From NCBI GenBank assembly GCA_039519185.1, contig CM076846.1, positions 109,898,442 through 109,962,441 of the forward strand: a stretch of 64,000 bases of DNA. The letters are read 5' to 3'. The DNA is from Astragalus membranaceus (lineage: Eukaryota; Streptophyta; Magnoliopsida; Fabales; Fabaceae). A program made the position numbers and the translations under genes. This document shows positions 55,471 through 64,000 of the stretch, one piece after another. The notes under the pieces were generated by a model that searched no databases, was not told the origin of the DNA, and worked only from the letters and a program-made list of their open reading frames with translations. Numbering within the stretch: position 1 is the stretch's first letter; the number at the start of each line of letters is the position of its first letter.

Positions 55471-57114
55471 ACATAGGAAGTGAAACTGTGAGGAATAAAA
55501 GGAGCAAAGTTATGATACAGAAAAATATGTGAATGTTTCAACGATATGCAAGAGAGAATCACTAAAATAATGCTATGGAACAGACACATTTAAGTTATTT
55601 CAAGTGACAATCATTTAGCCAATCAAGCAAAAATAAAACACATGAATGCAAATACATGTATATACAAGCATATATTTATCAATAGCTAAAGCTAAAATGT
55701 CACTTTCGAACCCTAGGAGTAAAAGTTTAGGTATCAATCACATTGTTTCCCTTACATATAAACAAGGCTCAATCATGAATGGCACCTAAGTATCCCAAAT
55801 TCCCAGCAAACTTACTCAAACTTCAAGAATACATTTGACAGGCATGGCCATTTAGTTGAATCTTCTTGAGCACTAAGATAAAAAAAAGAACCTATAACTT
55901 CTCATTATTGAATTATTGATGCTTCAAAACAGCAATTGTATGGTTACAAGGGTGTTATGACAAACATGACCATTTAGATAAATCTTCTTGGTCATTTGTT
56001 CAATGCCAAGTAAACAGAAGCCAAAAAACAGAGGACAACCACAATTTTCCAAAACCAACAGAAAGCATTAAATAAACCCATCATATAGCTCCACAGCAAT
56101 CACAGCTAATGCATTCCTCACTAACTTTGACACTAACTCCAGTCACAGAACCTAAACAAGCTAAACATCTAAACCAATAACTAATATCAGATCTTCTTTT
56201 TAGATCTAGAAACAATAGTTATCAAATAAGATTTAAATCTCCATAAACAACAGGTGATGCCAAACCGCCAAGTTCATCAGATAGTTTCTGGGCTAACTTT
56301 AAACGCCCACTACATGAAAAGCTCAATTGAGTTACTAACAATGCTGAAGTCTAAGCTGCTAATAAAATTTAAGATTCTGGATGCAACTGTTGACATAGAC
56401 GGACACTTACCGAAGTAAAACATGTTCATGAAGCAGCTGCAGCTTCAGCGGTAAGATTTGTGATTTTGAGACAGAAATAAACTTTTCTTCTGTTATTTTA
56501 AGGGCGGAAAAGGCCTCTAGACACCGAATGGAAACAGAAGAACAATAAGAGGCAGACAAAAGCAAAAGAAGGAATTTGTGTTGTGTATGACTGGACTTTT
56601 ACTCTATCTACGTTCAGGAAGAAGAAAGAAAAAGACCACTCCATATTAACAGAAGGCAATTTGTGTAACTTAATAGTTACCAAGTTATTTATGAACAATT
56701 ACTGTGGTGATTTATAAACCAAATTACTAAAAAAAATCACCATATAAAGAACAACGTAAAGCAAGCCTTGGACATTTAATCAACATTCAAGTGTGAGAGA
56801 TCATAAAGTTTGGAATATTTATCAGAAGAGCAAAATATACTTCGGTTCTCTATTTCTTGCCAGCATATATGCCTTGATCATATCACCAAAAAAGAATAGA
56901 GTTAAACTTATTGCCACTATTTTTTCACAAAGGAGCATAGCTTGAAGTAATCAGTTCCAACTCCAAGATTATGTTCAGCTTTGTTAATAAATCATACAAG
57001 TAGAACAACAAACCTCATATGGAGAATTCTGAGTTTTGTTTGCATCATTCTCATTGAATACCAGAATAACTTTAGTGCTAGCAGTGATTTACAGTTTGAG
57101 ACAGTTGCTTTCTA
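55471..57114. other. CACTA interior without recognised genes
   Basis: AT-rich; likely introns or flanks of the captured fragments. Nothing assigned. Confidence 0.4.
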
Positions 57115-57679
57115 GATTATTTGTCTCTAAAATCGTTGTCCGTCATAAGAAGCTAAAGCAGACGTCATGTCCAGCTGCAGGACAAGAAGAGAAAATAGTT
57201 TAACACATCAAAGTCAAATATCCCAACATTAGGTGATAACTGAATGAAATTAACATGAATGGTAGAGAAAATTATAGTAAGAGCAAGCACAAGATTCTAC
57301 ATCAATGTAAGAGCAAGCATAACAATTACCTGGCTAAATAAATGATCATAAGTAGCCATAAGGCTGCTTTGTCCAACAGCAGCACAAGTCTTGCCATCAA
57401 GTTCAACCTGTGGCTGTTGAAGGTCAGCAAAGCTGTAACACATCAATGTTAGACACATGTAGATTATTATTATCATTTGAATTCAACTATCTCCAAAAAA
57501 TGAAAATTTAAAAGAAATCATATTCATATAATGAGAGCAACAAAAATAATGTGTTAGACTTAAATTACATCTTACCTGCTATGAATCAATTTCCTATATC
57601 TAAGCGTTTGGCGACCAAGACCAACAGCACCAGATGACACCAAAATAATCTCATGACCCAAAGAGTTCAGCTTCTTAAT
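57115..57679 (-). pseudogene. Captured P5CS fragment (glutamate 5-kinase domain)
   Basis: Minus-strand exons 57679-57576 (KKLNSLGHEIILVSSGAVGL, GRQTLRYRKLIHS), 57432-57330 (SFADLQQPQVELDGK, AAVGQSSLMATYDHLFSQ) and 57174-~57115 (LDMTSA..., then LLMTDNDFRDK in a shifted frame). These are consecutive parts of delta-1-pyrroline-5-carboxylate synthase, the bifunctional enzyme starting proline synthesis from glutamate; SSGAVGLG and VGQSSLM belong to the amino-acid-kinase fold. Introns are kept, so the capture was from genomic DNA. A frame break and TAG near 57150 and lack of other domains make it non-functional. Confidence 0.85.
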
Positions 57680-58309
57680 CTGCCATTAATTTTCAAAAGG
57701 GTCACACATTTTAAATACAAAATCACATTTAGAATTAAATGAACAATAACAGACCCAAAACATGCATATCGTTAGAACCAATCATCAACTCTAGAATCCC
57801 ATTTAGAATTAAAAAACTAATAACAGAACCAATAAATCATGTATCAACAACCAGCAACAGGTTTGAAATTAGGGTTCACCTGAGAGTGAGAACCTGAGAG
57901 GATTGAAGAAAACGAAAATGAAACTAGGGTTCACCTGAGAGTGAGAACCTGAGAGGATTGAATCAGAGAACGAAATCAGAGGATTGAAGAAAACGAAAAC
58001 GAAATCAGAGGATTGAAGAAAACGAAAACGAAATTGGTGGATTGAATCAGAGGATTGAAGAGAGCGAAGTGAGAACCTTAGAGTGAGAGCAGCGTGAGTT
58101 CATCTTTCCGTGTTCGAAGCATGAGTGAGCGTGAGTGATATTTTCCCTGTTCATCTTTCCGTGTTCGAAGCATGAGAGTGGTGGTTGCCGGCGACGTGAA
58201 GCTGGAGTGGTGGCTGAGAGTGGAGAGGGTTTTCAGGGTTAGATGAGAAGTGAGAGTGAAATTGATAGAGTAAACCTGAGGTCGATGAATCTATTCTTTT
58301 AATTTTAAG
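57680..58309. other. CACTA right interior, GAAAACGAAA-rich
   Basis: Short tandem units of GAGGATTGAAGAAAACG (57898-58045) and a doubled CATCTTTCCGTGTTCGAAGC (58100-58170) precede the right subterminal repeats. It may hold the promoter of the captured P5CS piece. Confidence 0.45.
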
Positions 58310-58515
58310 GGAGAAACGGTTCCGACGGATATTTATGCTTTTCCGACGGAAATGTCCCTCGGAAAGTAGCGAGTGATTTCAAATCCGTCGGAAAGTTAAG
58401 CGGGAAACGCCTTAAACACGTAGCGATGGAATTATCCGTCGGAAACGAAAGTATTAGCGACCGAAAAAAATCCCTCGGAAATATCTGGTAGGTAAATCAG
58501 TATATTCTTGTAGTG

Positions 58516-58788
58516 TGCGGTGGAGGTGCTGCGTTCCTAGACATGGTGTTGGATGGTGAAGTCGAGTGATGAAAGAGTGGTGGAGAGGTGGAAACGGAAA
58601 CCTAAAAACGTGGAGAAGATGATTCTGCGTTAATTCATTTTTTAATTATCACACAATTTTTTTATTTTATCTTATTTATAAACAGTTTCTATTAAAATAA
58701 ATATTAAATCTTATTTAAAATTCAACCGGGTCCCACCACCGTATATTTGGCTAATTTTGGCTGGATTTTTTGGCTGAATAGCATTATT
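58516..58788 (-). repeat. Right TIR of the long-TIR MULE, outer part
   Basis: Complement of ~41398-41678, including GAGGTGCTGCGTTCCTAG and the terminal GGCTGAATAGCATTATT. Confidence 0.9.
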
Positions 58789-60129
58789 GTTTTTTTAATA
58801 TTTTGTATGAGCAAATTTGAACATACCACAAACATGTAAAAAACAGGTAGATCAGGTAGCCTTAACATCATCAACCGTGGACTTTTGTTTAACGCAACTG
58901 CCATAGCAGCAGTCCATGGCCTCTGATTTCGTCTTTAATCTGTGTGTCTGTGTCTACCAAATTGTCTTTTTCATGCTTATAGATATATTATTTGCATTTC
59001 CTTTTTGTATTTTAATACTGCATGTTGATTGTTGCTTGTTTTTATAGAATAGTATTAATTAATTAAAAAATGGTTTGTGAGTACTTTGGTTAAATAGGGT
59101 AGCATGCTAGATTGGTGTATGCGAATTTGAATACCTTATTAAACCTATTAACTAGTCACTACATGGATTTGGATCAAAAACATTTGTTTATATATCTATT
59201 TTTTTAAAAGGGCATCTAAAAAAAAGATATCCAACAATGTAAGGTTTTCAAAACCAAATCAAACCAATATAAAACCACAACCCGAACCAACCCAAATCCA
59301 AAATCGCAAATAACCGCTTTGGTTTGGATGTGTTTGGGATCTTTGGGTCTCTTTTTAATCAATCGATCGGTCAGTTTGGATGGTGGTTTGTTTTTCTAAA
59401 ATCGAACCAAGCCAAACCAAACAACAAATATTATTATATAGTATTAATTATAAACAAAAAATGTCTACTTATCCTCTCTTTGGCGCGTCCCATCCGCTAG
59501 TGGATAGCGGATGAAAGTAGCGGGTGAAGAGTGCACGTGTTTGGTAAGCACTAGCATTTAGCGTTTTTAGGGTAGCGTTTAGCGTTTTTTTCAAACGCTA
59601 GCGGATAGCAAATAGCGTTTCACTTTTTTTTGGCATGTTTACCCTTTTATTTTTTTTAAATTACTTCTTTATCCTTATTAAATAAATGTAATCATGAATT
59701 AAATAAATATGCCTTTTATGTCATTTTACATTTATCAGCTAGTTCAACTGCTAGTATTACCAAACACATCATTTGCTATAAGCTAGCTTATCCACTATCC
59801 GCTAGCTTATCTACTATCCGCTACTTTTTACCAAACAGAGCCTTAGTCTAGTCACACAAACACACGCGTAGCCTTTGTCTCAGAAACCTTTACAACTTAC
59901 TTAGTCACATCAAGGACGAGTCCAGGAATTAAGTACAAAGGGGGCGAAAAATAATAATAACAAATATTAAATCATAATAGTATCTATATCATGCAAAGTC
60001 GGGTACTCGTGGCCAGCCCGGTTCCCCATCGTAGATTAGTCATCGGCAAAGCCGGTGGAAACTGCGCACAAAAAACATGTTAGCCAAAAAAAAATCTATA
60101 TCATGCATGCCATACATCTCTTTTATCTA
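58789..60129. other. Intergenic, with a possible MITE
   Basis: No gene. At ~59490-59845 a GC/AT mix with GTTTGGTAAG on the left and TTTTTACCAAACAGAGCC on the right, plus repeated TATCCGCTAGC, looks like a degenerate MITE. GGGGGCGAAAAATAAT near 59940 resembles hAT-related debris also seen at 10478. Confidence 0.4.
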
Positions 60130-60345
60130 GGTGGTGTATGTCAAGAGATGTATGGCATACACGACCTAAATATTCATAAAGTTCATAAAAAATATTATCA
60201 AACTTTTCAACAATTTTTCTCTCAATGTAACTAATCAGGTAGAAATTCATCTGTCATCTTGTGTGAGATGCTATCTTTATCTTTGACAATCTTGATAATT
60301 GAAAATGATCTCTCGGTTGTAGCAGTAGAAACATGAGAGAGTCAA
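60130..60345 (-). pseudogene. hAT transposase C-terminal dimerisation remnant
   Basis: Minus strand: HVSTATTERSFSIIKIVKDK, then ISHKMTDEFLPD, and in a shifted frame LISYIERKIVEKFDN. TATTERSFS is the hallmark of the hAT dimerisation domain. The upstream transposase is not recognisable. Confidence 0.8.
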
Positions 60346-60558
60346 TATTAGATGAATTAAATGATCGATCAAAGAATAAGTTAAATGTTTTATTGTTTTC
60401 ACCAATCTTTTACATAATTTAGAAAGTATTTACAAACTTCTGATACATTTTCTTTACCGCCACCGATTTTCTAATAATGCTCTCTACATCTAGTGATTTT
60501 TCTAAAATGCTCTCTATAATAATATCATTACAAAATGATAAAATTAAAACACAAAGCC

Positions 60559-60562
<4 letters not shown>

Positions 60563-60607
<45 letters not shown>
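60563..60607. repeat. (AT)n microsatellite
   Basis: About 22 AT units. Confidence 0.95.
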
Positions 60608-60609
<2 letters not shown>

Positions 60610-61099
60610 AACACACAAACACAAAAATATATAAATTGAATCACAACTTGAGAAAGACAAAATGATGAATGTAGTATAGGTATAGGCGTATAGCAGCATA
60701 TACATAATTATATTTATTGGACTTATTATTTAAGTGGAAAAAAAACCAAAGTTTATCAATCATGAAATAACTAATAAGACTTTGAGAGAGGGAGTACATA
60801 CTTGTATCACGTAAAAGAAAGAAGACAAAACCAAAGACTAAGGCATCCCAATTGTCCTAGAGGAGGCTCCATTAAATAAATGGTAACGACTATATGTCGA
60901 TTTGAGCTTTGGTTGACTTTGACACTTGTAAAAGAAAACACAAAAGAGGAGACATATATAATGATTGAAAATTTTTATCGAAATAAAACTGATGGAGAAA
61001 AGAGGTTCCCCTTGATTGGTATTTAGGCTTGTATGATTTCTTTCATATTAAATAGTATTCTATAACCAAATATCATTTGAAATAATATTTTTTTTGGGT
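60608..61099. other. Intergenic, nothing recognised
   Basis: AT-rich, no coding or repeat structure seen. Confidence 0.5.
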
Positions 61100-61273
61100 A
61101 CATGTAGTTGAAACAAAAGAAAAAAACTGAAAAAAAAAACTATCTAGGAAAGAAAGTCCCACTAGCATCAAGCACGGATCCCTGCAGGAGGCTCCACAAT
61201 GGAACAAAATGCTTAATAATTTCCGACACCAAACTTTGCTAGAAGTCCGCACAAGCATTGCCCTCCCTGAACG

Positions 61274-61762
61274 TAGGCATGGCAACATAACCCGAACCCG
61301 CGGGTACCCACCCGACCCCGCCCCGAGTTTGACGGGGAAAACCCGCTTTGACTGGGGACGGGGTTGGGTTCGGGGATGTCGATACCCACCCCGTCCCCGC
61401 CCCGAACCCGCTCAACAAAACATAAATTAATTATTTTATTTTATTATATGCATATTTACTCATTCATTTTGTTTCATAAATTTTGTTTATTTTTAATTTT
61501 GATCTATTTCCTATAGAAAAATCTATTTTAATACTTTTAACTTTATTTTATCATTGTATAATTATTATTATTTTATTTTATTAATTATTATAAATATATT
61601 TTTTGTATTTTTCCTATAAATTGTGGCGGAAACGGGTACCCGCGGGGAACCCGTCCCCGTTTGGGACGGGGGTTGGGGGATGCAAAACCCGGCCCCGATA
61701 GAGGTAGGGGCGGGGACGGGGAATGCCAATCCCGCCCCCGACCCGCCCTGTTGCCATGCCTA
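61274..61762. mobile_element. hAT-type MITE, 489 bp, GC-rich
   Basis: Ends TAGGCATGGCAACA / TGTTGCCATGCCTA with a perfect 8-bp target duplication CCTGAACG (61266-61273, 61763-61770). GC-rich subterminal parts (CCCGACCCCGCCCCG) surround an AT-rich core. It splits the RNase H reading between VNHTFR and EGNACADF. Confidence 0.92.
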
Positions 61763-61993
61763 CCTGAACGTATGATTAACCTGAACTCGACATTCCTTGG
61801 ATAGAAGCTCCTTAATATTATGGATAATGGTTGCATAGTGGTGCCAACCATTAACCGGTTAAGAGATTAACTTACTAATAGACATTGAGTCTGAATAGCG
61901 CACCAAATCCTTAAAACCAAAATCCCAAGCCATCCTCAGCCCATGATAGAGCGCTAGTAATTCCGCATGTAGGATATTTGAATAGCCAATATT

Positions 61994-62180
61994 TAGGGGC
62001 GGAGCTAGGGGGACTGGGTGGGGCCATGGTCCCCCCCAAAATTTTACTGTTTTAGCAATTGTGTGTATTATGTGCTCAATTTTTGTATTAGGTACTCAAT
62101 TTTTCTAGCTGGTCCCCCCCAGATTTCTGCTGTTTTAACAACTTGGTCTCCCCCAATTTCTATTTCTGGCTCCGCCCCTA
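61994..62180. mobile_element. hAT-type MITE, 187 bp
   Basis: Ends TAGGGGCGGAGC / GCTCCGCCCCTA and 8-bp target duplication CCAATATT (61986-61993, 62181-62188), inside the same RNase H remnant. Confidence 0.92.
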
Positions 62181-62262
62181 CCAATATTACCTGCAAAACC
62201 ATGAAACCAAGAGCTAGTCCCATTTCAAAACAAACCTCCAAAACCTGAATAACACCCGGGTT

Positions 62263-62789
62263 ACCAAGGCTACTACCATCAACGTTCAAAATCATACAAT
62301 CGTCGTTGTCCCATTCCAAGTTACCAGTCGCATGGACGGAGTAAGAGTGTTCTTAACAAAACAGTTGGAGAGCAGATTAACATAATTCATGATGATCAGT
62401 TTCAAAGTATAGGGAGCAACTAGTTCATTTGCAAGACACAATTTGTTCTTATAGCACGCCACAGCCACCAGCAAATCGCCAAGAAAAGGAAACTATGATC
62501 TCCATCCACACCGCACCAAAGTCAAACATAGAAATCATCCTCTTGAAAGAAGATAGGGTCCGTAATGCCAAAAGAAATCCATAACATGGAAATCATCCTC
62601 TTGAAATAATATTGATTGGTATTGCATGTGTGAATGGAGATAATTGTCTTTACTTTACCGTCTCATATTTCAATTAATGTCGAAATCACAATGTATGATA
62701 TATGGGTAAACTTGAGTATCCTCCACGACGACTGTGGAGACCAATCCCTCGAGATACTGGAGTTCATTTAAGGGCTGACCTCTCCCAAG
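62263..62789. repeat. Tandem duplication, unit 1
   Basis: Matches 63474-64000 with few changes (offset 1211). It includes LINE tail sequence and part of the SINE. The true unit may be longer because the window ends. Confidence 0.92.
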
Positions 62790-62886
62790 CGATGTCTCTC
62801 CATACACACCGGATAGAGATATCGAACCCCTGACCAAATGCTTAAGGGGCCCAAGCAACTTACCACTTGTGCCACACCCACTTGGT
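62702..62886 (-). mobile_element. tRNA-derived SINE, ~185 bp
   Basis: Flanked by a 14-bp target duplication ACAATGTATGATAT (62688-62701, 62887-62900). On the minus strand it has a pol III A box TGGCACAAGTGG (62874-62863) and B box GGTTCGATATC (62828-62818), 34 bases apart. No gene product. Confidence 0.88.
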
Positions 62887-62900
62887 ACAATGTATGATAT

Positions 62901-63473
62901 TGATCACAAAGGAAAATGGTTTTTTTTTTGACAAAATTAAAGGAAAATGGTTGATCAGGAATGATTTATGATAAATGGCAATTCAAAACAAATTCAAATC
63001 AAAAATTTGAAAGGAATCAATATGTTCTTTTAATTTAATTTACCTCAATTTTTTTTTGTGTATGGGTCACTTTTAATTTAATTTACCTCAATTTATTTAT
63101 TGTTACACAAATATTTCAAAAGTGACATTTTATTAAATATTTATGCTAAAAGGCAAGTTGTGAAATTGAACATATAACCCTTTATTATGCGTCTTTTCAT
63201 TTTCAATATATTTTCTAACACGAAAAAGGTTTAGATATTTTCTTATTGGGAAAAAAAAAGTAAGATATTAAGGATCCTCAGCCAAATAAGACGGTCCTTT
63301 CAATATGCCACTTGGGTAATAAATTATGCCCCATTCATTTTTCTAGCACCCAAATTAATCGTGTCCTGTCAAATGGTAGAGCAAACTACATCGATGAAGA
63401 GAAACAATTGGACCTTATCAACATCCAAAAGTATTTTGTCATACATATATTTTTAAGTGAAAAAACTATCCAA
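62901..63473. other. Intergenic AT-rich spacer in the tandem duplication
   Basis: Nothing recognised. Confidence 0.5.
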
Positions 63474-64000
63474 ACCAAGGCTACTACCATCAACGTTCAA
63501 AATCATACAATCGTCGTTGTCCCATTCCAAGTTACCAGTCGCATGGACGGAGTAAGAGTGTTCTTAACAAAACAGTTGGAGAGCAGATTAACATAATTCA
63601 TGATGATCAGTTTCAAAGTATAGGGAGCAACTAGTTCATTTGCAAGACACAATTTGTTCTTATAGCACGCCACAGCCACCAGCAAATCGCCAAGAAAAGG
63701 AAACTATGATCTCCATCCACACCACACCAAAGTCAAACATAGAAATCATCCTCTTGAAAGAAGATAGGGTCCGTAATGCCAAAAGAAATCCATAACATGG
63801 AAATCATCCTCTTGAAATAATATTGATTGGTATTGTATGTGTGAATGGAAATAATTGTCTTTACTTTACCGTCTCATATTTCAATTAATGTCGAAATCAC
63901 AATGTATGATATATGGGTAAACTTGAGTATCCTCCACGGCGACTGTGGAGACCAATCCCTCGAGATACTGGAGTTCATTTAAGGGCTGACCTCTCCCAAG
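63474..64000. repeat. Tandem duplication, unit 2 (cut by window end)
   Basis: Begins ACCAAGGCTACTACC as at 62263 and continues to the last base. Confidence 0.92.
63913..64000 (-). mobile_element. Second SINE copy, partial at window end
   Basis: Duplicate of the 3' part of the SINE after the same ACAATGTATGATAT at 63899-63912; arisen by tandem duplication, not a new insertion. Confidence 0.8.

Larger units (their letters stand above)
53416..58515. mobile_element. CACTA transposon, non-autonomous, 5.1 kb
   Basis: Terminal inverted repeat CACTACAAGAAT at both ends and the 3-bp target duplication TGC (53413-53415, 58516-58518). The uninterrupted left TIR of the host MULE confirms the join. Subterminal regions are packed with TTCCGACGGA and CCCTCGGAAAT units. 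No TPase (TNP2-like) is seen; the interior carries host gene fragments. Confidence 0.93.
41398..58788. mobile_element. Long-TIR MULE with nested insertions, 17.4 kb
   Basis: Ends AATAATGCTATTCAGCC and its inverse start ~0.86-kb terminal inverted repeats. Flanks GTTTTTTAA and GTTTTTTTAA are a likely 9-10-bp target duplication. Without the LARD (44090-51035) and CACTA (53416-58515) the core is ~5.3 kb. It carries a FAR1-type transposase remnant on the left and OTUD6-like and ULP1-like fragments on the right. Subterminal motifs GTTGGTTAATTGGGG and GTGGCTATCTGGTT repeat many times. Confidence 0.85.
61100..62520 (-). pseudogene. LINE polyprotein tail: RNase H, broken and nested
   Basis: Minus strand from 62520: a degenerate pre-RNase H part, then LNVDGSSLGNPG (first RNase H Asp) near 62290, a MITE insertion, HAELLALYHGLRMAWDFGF and YSDSMSISKLIS near 61960-61865 (Glu and second Asp), WHHYATIIHNIKELL, VNHTFR, a second MITE, then EGNACADF near 61260. 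This is the RNase H domain typical of plant L1-type LINEs. It has stops (after KLIS) and frame shifts. No reverse transcriptase is visible in the window. Confidence 0.8.

Noticed and set aside
60419..60665. Tyr-Ile repeat frames near the AT run
   Set aside because: Microsatellite translation.
61209..61851. Pro/Arg/Gly-rich frames in the GC-rich MITE
   Set aside because: Non-coding MITE sequence with perfect TSD.

Overview
The window is nuclear DNA of a flowering plant: AT-rich, with spliced genes, poly-pyrimidine 5' leaders and deeply nested plant transposons. A eudicot, probably a legume, fits best (Copia, PMD-type MULE, CACTA, hAT MITEs, tRNA-derived SINE), but genus cannot be read from the sequence. 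No bacterial operon, CRISPR array or rRNA is seen.

Layout. (1) 341-2565: decayed MULE-like element with SWIM and OTU-protease remnants. (2) 2687-6420: second MULE-like element, bounded by a perfect 10-bp target duplication and carrying an intact PB1-like ORF and a degenerate plant-mobile-domain gene transcribed toward each other; it sits in the 5' leader of the first host gene copy. (3) 6431-18960 and 21119-34286: two near-identical copies of one ~13-kb unit. Each has a small four- or five-exon gene of unknown function, then a shortened separase-like (peptidase C50) gene. Both separase-like copies share frame lesions and a ~0.87-kb inverted duplication of their own exons that could fold into a long hairpin. 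Copy A has extra deletions and stops 14 bp inside what is, in copy B, a Copia LTR. Copy B continues through a 4.4-kb Ty1/copia element (34273-38717, antisense, in an intron, GAAAT target duplication) to the catalytic exons ending at 39382, with the His and Cys motifs present.

(4) 41398-58788: MULE with ~0.86-kb terminal inverted repeats and a FAR1-type transposase remnant. It is split by a Ty3/gypsy-like LARD (44090-51035, itself hit by a 1.37-kb element at 48653-50020) and by a 5.1-kb CACTA element (53416-58515) inserted in its right TIR. It carries OTUD6-like and ULP1-like fragments; the CACTA carries P5CS and probable bHLH fragments. (5) 58789-64000: hAT and LINE (RNase H) remnants, two hAT MITEs nested in the LINE, and a SINE whose locus is tandemly duplicated.

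Overall this is a small host-gene island (separase-like paralogs) buried in nested transposons. The most interesting possibility is that the self-complementary separase-like copies produce hairpin RNA matching the true separase gene. That is inference and depends on transcription.
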